This document shows positions 26,395-35,936 of a DNA stretch of 64,000 nt, in pieces. The notes under the pieces are model-generated. The model had not been told where the DNA came from. It saw only the letters and a program-made list of their open reading frames with translations, and made no database searches. Origin of the DNA: DFXE01 sp032054765 (GTDB taxonomy: Bacteria > Bacteroidota > Bacteroidia > Bacteroidales > Tannerellaceae); the NCBI GenBank assembly GCA_032054765.1, contig DAMBSC010000006.1, forward strand, positions 186,001 to 250,000, in the 5' to 3' direction. A program made the translations under genes and the position numbers. How positions within the stretch are numbered: position 1 is the first letter of the stretch; every line of letters begins with the position of its first letter.

Positions 26395-27984
26395 TTAACC
26401 ATACCAAGGTCTGATTCTGTTTTGAGCCTTTTCTACACTTTTAATGGTTTGTATCACATTCCCAACAATCTGGAAGTCGAACATACCTACCTCAATGAAG
26501 TCGGCTCCATTATCAAATGCCCACTGAAAACCATCTTCAGGAACAAGAGCACCGCCGGCTAATACTTTAAACCCGACAACTGGTTTTTTGACTTTATGCA
26601 CAAACTCTACAGTTTCCTCAGGGAACAGGCACCACATATTATCATGGAATTCATTATGGTCTTCACTTATGTTGGAACTCCAGAGGAAAGGTTTACGGTT
26701 TTCTTTCGGATGTGCTGACCAATACTTGTCATGATGCATTGTTTTATAATAAAAGTCAGGTTCCATTCCTGCCTCCAAACAAGCATTCATTACCGGGATC
26801 ATTGCTTGTATGGTATGTGTTCCCAATCCCGCAGGATAACCTTGCTGTTTGATATATTCAATACATTTTACTACCACATCTATTTCCCCATCATGTACCC
26901 TCCGATCACATGCCGCACCTTGTATAAAGAGATAATCTACTCCCTGGTCGATAGCTTTGTCTACCGCACTATACATATCCTTCTTTGTCGGAGCTACATT
27001 CAGCCAGGTCTGAAAGTTACCGCCAAACATCTTTTTATATTGTTTTAATAACGGAGTAACAAAAAACAGGTTAATACCGGCCTGTTCAGCTAACATATAG
27101 GTTTCAATAACTTTCTTGTCCGTATTGTAAGCCTTAAATAATGAACTGGCATATTTCAAATCCCGGGCATGGGCATTTCCTGAAAGGTGATTGGTCCCCA
27201 TAATCAGACGGCTCACCGGAGGTTTACCTTCTGCTAATACTCCCATAGGTATCTTTCCCTCGATTTCACTCAAGGATTGTTGATTTAGCACGATTGTACT
27301 TCCCGATAAAGCGTCTACTTCATTCTTTTTGGCACTCATATATGACCAGGCAAAAGCACCGGTGAAAGGCAAAAATGTTAAGTTCTTGATCATCTCACGC
27401 CGAGTATTCGACTTATTTTCATTATTATCCGTAACTGTGTCTGCGACAACAGGCTGTTTTTTTTGCTTTTTAAGGAAAACATTCCAGTTTATCTTTGACT
27501 TAAGTCTTTCAAATATGTTTTGTATTCCTATTTTTAGTGTTTGAGGAAACAAAGAGAGGATGATTAGGGCGATCATCTCGATAAATGTTTTATCAATCAA
27601 TAAATAGTGTCCTTCTTGGGGAAGCCCAAAGTTATAACCCTGAAAGGGAGGATAAGCAAAATAATAGAAAGATAAGAGTAATATTCCGGCATACACTGCT
27701 AAACGGGCAAAAACTCCGAAAAACAAACCTAAGCCGATCAGTATTAATCCCCAGATATTCATAAAATCGACAATTCCCATCATTGTCGGATTGGTGGCAA
27801 TATCCTGGAAAAAAACAGACATAAAACTGCGGGAGTTCAACAAGTAATCCTGAGCAGACCAATCAGGAGTTACCAATTTAATAATACCTTCATACAAAAA
27901 ATGCCAACCTATTATAATTCTTAAAATAACAAGTCCGTACTGCTGCCAATTAGTTAATTTGGTTATCTTCTTCATCTTTTTCAT
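26395..27984 (-). CDS. DoxX membrane domain fused to an aldo/keto-reductase-like TIM barrel
   Basis: A 529-residue two-part protein. Residues about 10-165 are a four-helix DoxX domain (LVILRIIIGWHFLYEGIIKL, then IWGLILIGLGLFFGVFARLA). A charged linker ends in NTRREMIKNLTFLPFTGAFA, which looks like an internal twin-arginine or membrane segment. Residues about 240-529 resemble the aldo/keto-reductase TIM barrel (VSRLIMGTNHLSG, EAGMEPDFYYKTMHHD, FIEVGMFDFQIVGNV). The reaction is unknown. It is the last gene of the polysaccharide utilisation locus, 16 bases after the heparinase gene, so an envelope-linked sugar redox step is a reasonable guess. Confidence 0.78.
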   Translation of the reverse strand: MKKMKKITKLTNWQQYGLVILRIIIGWHFLYEGIIKLVTPDWSAQDYLLNSRSFMSVFFQDIATNPTMMGIVDFMNIWGLILIGLGLFFGVFARLAVYAGILLLSFYYFAYPPFQGYNFGLPQEGHYLLIDKTFIEMIALIILSLFPQTLKIGIQNIFERLKSKINWNVFLKKQKKQPVVADTVTDNNENKSNTRREMIKNLTFLPFTGAFAWSYMSAKKNEVDALSGSTIVLNQQSLSEIEGKIPMGVLAEGKPPVSRLIMGTNHLSGNAHARDLKYASSLFKAYNTDKKVIETYMLAEQAGINLFFVTPLLKQYKKMFGGNFQTWLNVAPTKKDMYSAVDKAIDQGVDYLFIQGAACDRRVHDGEIDVVVKCIEYIKQQGYPAGLGTHTIQAMIPVMNACLEAGMEPDFYYKTMHHDKYWSAHPKENRKPFLWSSNISEDHNEFHDNMWCLFPEETVEFVHKVKKPVVGFKVLAGGALVPEDGFQWAFDNGADFIEVGMFDFQIVGNVIQTIKSVEKAQNRIRPWYG

Positions 27985-28000
27985 AAATCAAATTTAAAGA

Positions 28001-30721
28001 TTATTTTCCAGTTATATAAGAGCGTCCTGGAGTAATTATATATTTTCCTTTTCCTCCTTTGAAGAAAACGGTATTCTCACCTGCTTTAACATGAAAGTTC
28101 ACATCCATTTCGGCTTCTGTTTTCCTCACATTCCAGAATCCGGGTTTTAGATCGGCAATGAGGATTTGAAATTCCGTATCTTTATCCACATTGAGAGAAA
28201 AGGATTCTTGTATCTGCTCATATCCTGCACTCATACACACAATGCGATCTTGAATCGAAATAATATATTTATTATCCGATTCGTAAAAGTCAGTTGGTAA
28301 TGGTTCTATCCCGTCTGCTGCCATTTGAAAAATGGTGAGAAAACGATTATGTTTCCGGTGCTTCTTAGGATATGCTATTACCTGATATGCATTAGTCTCC
28401 GGCAATGAAGAGTTAATCTGATATTGAGGACCAAGAATACTGGTTGAATCCTTCAGGCTGGAGATTTCTATCTCTCTTTCTTCCGGTAAAGGAAGCAACA
28501 TATTAATATGTGTTTTACCTGTTAAGTTTCCATGACTGTTATGTAAAACGACATGTTGACCGGAACGTGCAGGTTCATTAAAAGTATTTATTTTCCAGAA
28601 TTTACTGAAATCTTCTTTTGATGTAATAAGATCGTCAGCCAGGATAATAGCGGCAGGAATATCGTCTCTGTTCAGGTTTAGAAAGCAAAAACTACGCGTA
28701 TAGTTACTTATTTTACTGTAATATGCAGCTGTCAGATCAGCTTTGAAATAGCTGTATGACGGTTTCAATGTGTTTGCTTCAAAACCGGCAGAAAGAACCG
28801 TACCATAATCAAACCATGGATCGGCGATCACTTCCGCCGGGGATTTTGGATTCCGTTGGTTAAACCGGCTTCCGCCGTCATTAATCTTTGTTCGGTGTGC
28901 CAGTTTTTCGTCAGGATCTTTCACCAATATTGTATTATGAGCTACCGAACGCTTATAGAAGTTAAAATCGTAGGGAGTTCCATAAGCCCGGTATATTCCA
29001 ACGTTGAAAACCTGTTCTCCACGATAATAGATCTGGAAAGATCCGGCATCAGAATGCTGATGATTTCCAAAATGATATCCTCCACCCCGTATTTCCGCGG
29101 CAACATCGTTACTGTTCTTACTTATATCCCAACCTGTCCGGGCAGACAAGCCTCCCAGAATAGCTCCGTAATTGATTGATAATGGCAATTCATTCAGATT
29201 AGGATTAATCTTTAACTCAGGGTCATTCACTAATAAGAACAGAACCGGATTGTCTTTAGCTCTTTCCAACCCACCACGTCGTTTAAACTCTCCTTTCAAT
29301 ATAGCATCACCGGCATAAGCATAATCCAACAATAATGTTTCAGGGTATGCAAAATGTGTTTTAGCGAATTTATCCCCATCTGAAAATCGTTTTCCATCAG
29401 GAAGCAGCATATATAGCCAATATTTGCTCAGACTAGTAATGTTATCATTGAAAACACGTACACCTGTCATTCGGTAAAATATCCACGCAGTATGCATTTC
29501 CCAGGCATGCCTGTATGCCCCATAGTCGAAGCCCTGATTATGGCGTGGTGACTGATATTCAAATGCCCGCATCGGTAGCAGATATTCAAGCAATAAATAA
29601 GATGTATAACGGTATGGTTCAGGGTCTCTTTCATAAATAGCAATACTCATGGCTAACAGGTCTCTATTGACCTGGGCTTCACTGGCATGTCCGTTGACTA
29701 TATGCTCCTTAAACGGAGGCCATCCTATTTCCATTTCGGGAACAAGACGCATCATATGCTTATAAAGAGACTCTTTGTCGTTCTCACTTAATAAATCATA
29801 GCACCAGTCATAAATAACAGCTGTTGTATAAATAGATTTTCCCAGCTCGCGGGTAATATCACCATATCTTACATTTCCGAATTCGAGTACTGACAGATAG
29901 TTCAGCATTAGCTCGGCTGCTTCCTGCCCTACTGTCTTCTCTCCGGTCATCAGGTAGTAAAACGCTTTTATCAATGCTATATCTTCAACCTCATTATTAT
30001 GAAATATTTCTTTTCTTATATCAAAATTAAATGGAAAAGGTGTTTTTGCTTTTTCCTGGACTTCCTGCCAGATAGAAAGGTTTTCTCCTTTAGTCAACCG
30101 TTCCCTTACGATAGGCAGATTATCTTTATTAACCCACAATCTGGGTCTATCGGCTGGGGGTATTATCTGAGGAATATAATTAACTGCCTTTTCGGGTACT
30201 TCTACTGGAATATATCTTTCTATCCTCAGTGATTCAAAAGAAATATTGTGTGGTAACCATATCTTTAAGTCCTGTTCTGTATCCAGATCGAAGATACCTA
30301 AATCATATCCCGAATATTGGTGAAGATCAGATACTATCCGCTTTGTAAATCGCTGATTGTTTATTTGCATCTTTATCAAGCGCGTTTCGACCCTTTCTCC
30401 GGATTTTATTTTATCCTCTCTTATTACATCCGCAAATATCTTGTACTTATCTGTTACAGGTAATTTTACACGGAATGTAATATCAGGTTCATTCTCCGTA
30501 TTGCTACTTACTCTCTCCTTGATATTTTCTTTCAGAGTAATGAGCTTTGCCCCTGATTTATGTATGATTTTTACTGTTTTTTTATTTATTACTGCTTTGC
30601 CCGCATGTAAGGTAATGTTATATTTATCTTGTGCAAATACAGAAGTCGCATACAGTATGTATACAACGATAAAAATAAGATATGATATGCTAATTTTATA
30701 TTTATTCATAAGGTTTTTCAA
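28001..30721 (-). CDS. Heparinase II/III-like polysaccharide lyase
   Basis: A 906-residue exported protein: a hydrophobic N-terminal leader to about residue 30 (SVFAQ), a beta-rich domain, then the alpha/alpha toroid starting PPADRPRLWVNKDNLPIVRE. Next comes the heparinase II/III beta domain with GNHQHSDAGSFQIYYRG near residue 555 (His-x-His and Asp of the catalytic region) and KRSVAHNTILV. It probably cleaves a uronate-containing polysaccharide by beta-elimination in the periplasm. Substrate (heparin/heparan, alginate or other) cannot be told from the sequence. It follows susD after a hairpin that may attenuate transcription. Confidence 0.85.
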   Translation of the reverse strand: MKNLMNKYKISISYLIFIVVYILYATSVFAQDKYNITLHAGKAVINKKTVKIIHKSGAKLITLKENIKERVSSNTENEPDITFRVKLPVTDKYKIFADVIREDKIKSGERVETRLIKMQINNQRFTKRIVSDLHQYSGYDLGIFDLDTEQDLKIWLPHNISFESLRIERYIPVEVPEKAVNYIPQIIPPADRPRLWVNKDNLPIVRERLTKGENLSIWQEVQEKAKTPFPFNFDIRKEIFHNNEVEDIALIKAFYYLMTGEKTVGQEAAELMLNYLSVLEFGNVRYGDITRELGKSIYTTAVIYDWCYDLLSENDKESLYKHMMRLVPEMEIGWPPFKEHIVNGHASEAQVNRDLLAMSIAIYERDPEPYRYTSYLLLEYLLPMRAFEYQSPRHNQGFDYGAYRHAWEMHTAWIFYRMTGVRVFNDNITSLSKYWLYMLLPDGKRFSDGDKFAKTHFAYPETLLLDYAYAGDAILKGEFKRRGGLERAKDNPVLFLLVNDPELKINPNLNELPLSINYGAILGGLSARTGWDISKNSNDVAAEIRGGGYHFGNHQHSDAGSFQIYYRGEQVFNVGIYRAYGTPYDFNFYKRSVAHNTILVKDPDEKLAHRTKINDGGSRFNQRNPKSPAEVIADPWFDYGTVLSAGFEANTLKPSYSYFKADLTAAYYSKISNYTRSFCFLNLNRDDIPAAIILADDLITSKEDFSKFWKINTFNEPARSGQHVVLHNSHGNLTGKTHINMLLPLPEEREIEISSLKDSTSILGPQYQINSSLPETNAYQVIAYPKKHRKHNRFLTIFQMAADGIEPLPTDFYESDNKYIISIQDRIVCMSAGYEQIQESFSLNVDKDTEFQILIADLKPGFWNVRKTEAEMDVNFHVKAGENTVFFKGGKGKYIITPGRSYITGK

Positions 30722-30739
30722 CTGCTATTGTCATAAAAT

Positions 30740-30775
30740 AAAAGAGGAACGGACAAATCTCCGGATTCCTCTTTT
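30740..30775 (-). terminator. Intra-operon hairpin between susD and the lyase gene
   Basis: On the minus strand AAAAGAGGAA pairs with TTCCTCTTTT around a loop that itself contains CCGGA/TCCG. The T-rich 3' side makes it a plausible intrinsic terminator or attenuator. It would raise susCD expression relative to the downstream lyase genes. Confidence 0.72.
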
Positions 30776-30783
30776 ATATTATC

Positions 30784-32403
30784 TCAACTCCATCCAGGGT
30801 TTTGTTCCAAATTCGGATTTATATCTATCTCTTGTTGTGGTATTGCCCATAAGTAGAAATGATCAGGGAAGCCTCTTTTATGACGGCCTTCCACACCTGT
30901 AAATTCTCTCATCCAGACACCATCCAATAATTCTTTGGCTATTTTCCATCTACGGATATCAGAATAGCGTTGTCCTTCTCCGCATAACTCCACCTTCCTC
31001 TCATGTCTGATTCTTTCACGCATCTGGTCTTTTGTCAGGCCAGTAGGGAGGTTAGGCATACCTGCTCTTGTTCTGACCTTATTAACCGCATCGTAAACTG
31101 ATTGGTCGGGAGCAGAAAGTGCTTCATTCTGTGATTCGGCATACATCAACATTACATCTGCTAGACGAATAAGAGGGAAATTTTGTGGCATTATTCCACG
31201 TAAAGTATATACAGATCCGGTTTCAACAAACTTTCTCCATGCATAACTTCCATTTGTCCAAACCGGTACATAAGAATCAGGATCGGTCGTTACAGGGAAC
31301 CGATAGATATATGTAATATCTCCTTTTCCAAAAAACTCAGACCAAGGAACTATAATAGATTGATGTAAGCGAGGGTCTCTGTTTTCATATAGTTTCCTGA
31401 CAGTAGCTTCATCATTCCAGTTTTCGACAACGTTAGGATCAAATGTTTCACCATTTGCATTTTTGAAATTACTGAAATCAAAAGGAGTTCCATCTATCAT
31501 TTCATATGAATTAACCAACTCATTTGTAGGGCGTGTGCGTTGAGAAGCTGAGGTGCTATTACATGATGTACTACCACCATACCATCTATCTGTTTCTATT
31601 CCATGATCTTTTTGCTCAATATATTGCACATCGAAAATCACTTCACTGTTATTATTCCCTGCTACACGGAACAATGTATGATAATCGTCGAGCAATTTAC
31701 GGTCACTATTCTCCATTAGCTCTTTAAAATCGGCTGCTGCCTTTGCGTATTCTTTCGCCCAAAGATGAGCCTTACCACGCATGGCCAACGCTGCCCATTT
31801 AGTCGCCCGGCCTACATCATTTCCAGTATAGCTTTCAGGTAATAGTGCATATGCATCCGTCAAATTCTGTACAATAAACTCATATACTTCTCTTTCTGTA
31901 TTCCGGGGCTTATACGCTTCGCTGACATCCATTGCTGTATCATAGATTGGAACGCCTCCCCAATAATCCCATAATTTAAAATAGAAATACCCTCTGAAAA
32001 ACTTGGCTTCACCCAAACAACGATTTTTGATATCACTATCCATCTGTATACCATCAATCTGCTGAAGAGCTGTATTTGCACGGTAAATACCTTTATAAAA
32101 TATACCCCAACTGTCTAAAAACAAGTCTGCATTTGTAGGATAAGATCCTGTTGTCAAACCATAATTAAATGACTGATAAGTAATATCTGAAAAGTCATCC
32201 AGCATTCCAAACAATACAATCTTGTTTGTAAATTCGCGGTTTGCATGATATAGTGTATTAATACCTAATATTGCATTTTCCTGGCTGGTCCAAAAACCTC
32301 CTTCGGATAATCCTTCCAGTGAATTTCGGTCAAGAAAACTGTCATCACAAGAAGATAAAAGACAAGCCAACGATAGTAAAATTGATATTATTTTGTTTTT
32401 CAT
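30784..32403 (-). CDS. SusD/RagB-family nutrient-binding lipoprotein
   Basis: A 539-residue surface lipoprotein. I chose the ATG at 32403 because it gives a proper signal peptide ending LACLLSSCDDSFL. The N-terminal SusD domain contains the TPR-like helices (RCLGEAKFFRGYFYFKLWDY, GRATKWAALAMRGKAHLWAK). The C-terminus has the family signature RHERKVELCGEGQRYSDIRR. It caps the SusC transporter encoded 11 bases upstream and captures oligosaccharides. Confidence 0.95.
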   Translation of the reverse strand: MKNKIISILLSLACLLSSCDDSFLDRNSLEGLSEGGFWTSQENAILGINTLYHANREFTNKIVLFGMLDDFSDITYQSFNYGLTTGSYPTNADLFLDSWGIFYKGIYRANTALQQIDGIQMDSDIKNRCLGEAKFFRGYFYFKLWDYWGGVPIYDTAMDVSEAYKPRNTEREVYEFIVQNLTDAYALLPESYTGNDVGRATKWAALAMRGKAHLWAKEYAKAAADFKELMENSDRKLLDDYHTLFRVAGNNNSEVIFDVQYIEQKDHGIETDRWYGGSTSCNSTSASQRTRPTNELVNSYEMIDGTPFDFSNFKNANGETFDPNVVENWNDEATVRKLYENRDPRLHQSIIVPWSEFFGKGDITYIYRFPVTTDPDSYVPVWTNGSYAWRKFVETGSVYTLRGIMPQNFPLIRLADVMLMYAESQNEALSAPDQSVYDAVNKVRTRAGMPNLPTGLTKDQMRERIRHERKVELCGEGQRYSDIRRWKIAKELLDGVWMREFTGVEGRHKRGFPDHFYLWAIPQQEIDINPNLEQNPGWS

Positions 32404-32414
32404 GTCTTTATTAT

Positions 32415-35400
32415 TTAAAATGTTACATTTAATCCAACAACCCATTGCTTCATAAGAGGATAAGACATATTGGCATTTTCAGGATTATATCCGTCAAAGC
32501 TCGTAAATGTGAAATAATTTTCAAGATTTGTATATACTCTCAATCTTTCAATCAATGCCATGGTAGTTAGTCTTTTGGGTAAGGTATATCCTAATTGTAT
32601 AGATTTTATCCTAAAGTAAGAAGTATTATATAACCAATAATCGCTTGCCTGGGTATTGAGAGTTCCTCCAATTTGTATACGTGGATATGCAGTAGACCTG
32701 TTTTCTGGTGTCCAGTGATTCAATAATTCAGTTCTCATCAGATAACCTTCATTTATGTTGAAACTATTAATTCCATCCTGGCTCCAATAGCCTTTCGAAC
32801 CACTTACACCTTGTCCTACGATACTTATATCAATACCTTTATATGCTGCATTGATATTTAAACCATAAGTCACTTTTGGAAGAGTTGAATAATCTTTAAT
32901 CACACGATCTTCTAAATTAAAAACTTTATCTCCATTAGAATCTTTATATAGCATATCGCCCGGCTGCGGAGGACCACCGATATCTCCTGCAAATGTATAT
33001 CCATCAGCCAGTAATTGGTCTATTTCCGACTGATCTTGTATTATACGATCGAATTCAAGGACATAGAAGGCTTGATAAGGACTTCCTTCTTGAATGATTG
33101 TTGATCCGGCGATACTTCTGTCGCTATATTTTGTTACCTCATTGCTTATTGTTGATAAGTTTCCACTTACACTATATGCAAAATCTTTCCCGATATTGCC
33201 ATGATAGGTCAATTGAAATTCCACACCCTTATTTTTCATCTCCGCAATATTCTGCCATGGAGCTTTGAGATTCCCCATTACATAAGGAATTGGAATTTTA
33301 GTTAATATATCGCTGGTTTTCTTATCATAATATTCAGCGCTAAACGATAATCTATTATTTAGCAAAGTTAAATCCAGCCCTATATTGGTCATAGTGGTAG
33401 TTTCCCATTTAATTTTACTGTTAGCCAGTGCCTTTGGGCCAACTCCTTGTTGCAGATTTCCGCCAAAAGGATATTTTAAAGAATCATATATATTCTGATA
33501 AGCATAATCTCCGATTCTGTTATTCCCAAGTTTACCCCATGATCCTCTTATTTTTATATCATCAAAAACAGTTTTCAATGATTCAGCAAAAGTTTCTTCT
33601 GTAACTCTCCATCCTGCAGAGAAAGAAGGAAAAAATCCCCATCTGTGATCTTTTGCAAATCTGGACGAACCGTCATATCGGGCATTAGCTTCAAACAAAT
33701 ATTTACCTAGATAATCGTAATTGATACGACCGAAATAAGATCTGAGCGCATCATCGGTTCCGGAACCATTAATAGATTCCATTATTACGCCGGCATCCAT
33801 TATATATATAACATCATCTCCCAAAATATCATTTTTAGTAGCATCAAATTTATCCATGCGGTTATATTGCTGGTCGAAACCAACAATTGCAGCAAAGTTA
33901 TGAGTCTGATTAAGGGAATAGTTAAAACGCAAAAGGGTATTTAATATAGTTGAATAATCCCTACGGGAAGCATTATATAATTTATCTTCGTTAATTACCG
34001 ACTGTTCATAACCCGTATGGAAATCCCATAATGAATAAGCCCGTGTATATCTCCAATCACGTCTGTTATCATAATTGAAACCAAAACTACTTTCCCATTC
34101 GAAGAATTTTAGGAATTTTACCTTTCCGTAGAATTTCAAACCCAACTTTTGTCTTTCATAGTTTCCCCGTATATTATCGACATATGCACGTGGATTAGAG
34201 CCAGGAGGCAAACCGGAAAACATTTCTGCACCATAACGCCCTTCTTCATTTTTAGGTATAACACCTGGAGTAACGTTCTTGATAGTATTGAAAAAATTAT
34301 TAACATCGATCGGGTCTCTGTCTGACCAGGTGCCAAACACATTTGCTCCCATATCCAGCCATTTGGTCACTTTTGAGTCGGCACTCAGCCGGAAGGTATA
34401 TTTTTTATAACCGGAATTATCTATAATGCCCTTATTGTCGAGATAACCGAGTGAAAATGAAAAATTATGTTTATCACTACCTCCTCTTACCGTCATGTTA
34501 TGCTCTGTAAGAACAGATGTGTTCAACATTTCATCATACCAGTCTGTATTCGGGTAAAGAGGATTACCTGCTGCAGATTCACGTCTCCATTCATCGATAA
34601 GACCGGTAGCAAATTGCTCACGCCCATACGCTGCATTCACCAGCTCCATATGGGTGGCCATATCAGTGATAAAATCAATTTTCTTCGAAGCATTTTGCCA
34701 CCCCACATACCCGCTATAATTGACATTCACTCTACCCTCTGTACCTCTTTTGGTCGTAACAAGGATTACACCATTTGCAGCACGTGAACCGTAAATAGCA
34801 GAAGAAGCTGCATCTTTTAAGACCGAGACACTCTCTACATCATTCGGATTAACATCATTCAACGCCCCAGGAACTCCGTCAATGATGACCAAAGGAGAAG
34901 ACTCGTTCATGGTACCTCTCCCTCTTACCAGAATGTTAACGCTTTCGTCTCCGGGCGTTCCCGACATCTGGGAAATATTAAGACCTGCGCTTAGCCCTGT
35001 TAATGCCGAAGAAAGATTCATAGTCGGACGACTACTCATCACTTCATCAAATTTGACGGCCGAAACAGCTCCTGTTAAGTTTGCCTTCTTCTGTGTTCCA
35101 TAACCTACAATTACCACTTCATCCAAAGCCTGAGAGTCTTCATGTAAGACAATATCTAACTGTCCGGACCCTCTTACGGGTACTTCTTGTGTCAGATAAC
35201 CTATATAAGAAATATTTAATACGGCTCCTTCTACTATTATTAATGTAAAGTTGCCGTCTATATCCGTAATTGTTCCGTTGCTCGTTCCTTTTTCTATTAC
35301 ATTCGCTCCGATAACAGGAACACCTTGCGAATCGGAAACTTTACCAGTAATTTGTCGTTTATTATTTTGCTGTTGTACAGATGTTTTTGCCACTGTTATC

Positions 35401-35489
35401 TCTTTATTTGAAGAGCTAATCATTTGAATATTCAGGCATAAAACAACCGTAGCAATCAGAATGTATTTCATTGCTATCAGTCTTTTCAT
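32415..35489 (-). CDS. SusC/RagA-family TonB-dependent outer-membrane transporter
   Basis: A 1024-residue transporter with signal peptide, CarboxypepD_reg-like domain (GKVSDSQGVPVIGANVIEKG), TonB box and plug (DEVVIVGYGTQKKANLTGAV; SVSVLKDAASSAIYGSRAAN), a 22-strand barrel and the usual aromatic C-terminus (QWVVGLNVTF). No N-terminal STN domain is present, so signalling to an anti-sigma factor is unlikely. It imports the oligosaccharide bound by the SusD partner. No SusR-like regulator, hybrid two-component system or sigma/anti-sigma pair lies next to this locus. Confidence 0.95.
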   Translation of the reverse strand: MKRLIAMKYILIATVVLCLNIQMISSSNKEITVAKTSVQQQNNKRQITGKVSDSQGVPVIGANVIEKGTSNGTITDIDGNFTLIIVEGAVLNISYIGYLTQEVPVRGSGQLDIVLHEDSQALDEVVIVGYGTQKKANLTGAVSAVKFDEVMSSRPTMNLSSALTGLSAGLNISQMSGTPGDESVNILVRGRGTMNESSPLVIIDGVPGALNDVNPNDVESVSVLKDAASSAIYGSRAANGVILVTTKRGTEGRVNVNYSGYVGWQNASKKIDFITDMATHMELVNAAYGREQFATGLIDEWRRESAAGNPLYPNTDWYDEMLNTSVLTEHNMTVRGGSDKHNFSFSLGYLDNKGIIDNSGYKKYTFRLSADSKVTKWLDMGANVFGTWSDRDPIDVNNFFNTIKNVTPGVIPKNEEGRYGAEMFSGLPPGSNPRAYVDNIRGNYERQKLGLKFYGKVKFLKFFEWESSFGFNYDNRRDWRYTRAYSLWDFHTGYEQSVINEDKLYNASRRDYSTILNTLLRFNYSLNQTHNFAAIVGFDQQYNRMDKFDATKNDILGDDVIYIMDAGVIMESINGSGTDDALRSYFGRINYDYLGKYLFEANARYDGSSRFAKDHRWGFFPSFSAGWRVTEETFAESLKTVFDDIKIRGSWGKLGNNRIGDYAYQNIYDSLKYPFGGNLQQGVGPKALANSKIKWETTTMTNIGLDLTLLNNRLSFSAEYYDKKTSDILTKIPIPYVMGNLKAPWQNIAEMKNKGVEFQLTYHGNIGKDFAYSVSGNLSTISNEVTKYSDRSIAGSTIIQEGSPYQAFYVLEFDRIIQDQSEIDQLLADGYTFAGDIGGPPQPGDMLYKDSNGDKVFNLEDRVIKDYSTLPKVTYGLNINAAYKGIDISIVGQGVSGSKGYWSQDGINSFNINEGYLMRTELLNHWTPENRSTAYPRIQIGGTLNTQASDYWLYNTSYFRIKSIQLGYTLPKRLTTMALIERLRVYTNLENYFTFTSFDGYNPENANMSYPLMKQWVVGLNVTF

Positions 35490-35936
35490 TTTTAAAGTAT
35501 TTATATTTATATTAATCTTTATCTTCGGGAGAAATACCCAATTAGCAATTAGTTGAACATATTTTGAATGTTTAATTGAGATATAATTTGTAATTTAGGG
35601 AAGAACCTATTTCATAACTGGTATTCTCATTTTGTTTCAAGGTCACATCTGATAATGAATCATAGGCATTAGAATTTTAAATTTTTAATTATTTATTAAC
35701 AACAACTCGAATATGAACAGTCCATGCACTGGTCTGTAATATTAGGATTTGTAGTGTTTTTCCATATGGTAATGCAAATATCAAGATATACAATTTTGTT
35801 TAGGTTTCGATTTGCGTAAAAGATTCCTCAAAAAACGACAATTTGTTTAAATATATGAAAATTAGCTCCTTTTCCCAAAAAGGAGACTCTTTGAAAGTAA
35901 TCATGACCTATGAAAAGATTATTTGAGTAAAGTTGA
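35490..35936. other. Gene-free stretch upstream of susC
   Basis: The right part contains a small hairpin (CTCCTTTT/AAAAAGGAG, about 35866-35886) after mltF. The rest presumably holds the susC leader and promoter, but I see no clear TAnnTTTG box. On the minus strand a frame without an ATG ends in a Cys-rich motif (CMDCSYSSCC); I do not consider it a gene. Confidence 0.4.

Noticed and set aside
35700..35830. Cys-rich minus-strand frame ending CMDCSYSSCC
   Set aside because: It has no ATG before the motif and is closed by a stop codon upstream; a nine-codon peptide from the internal ATG is too short to support.
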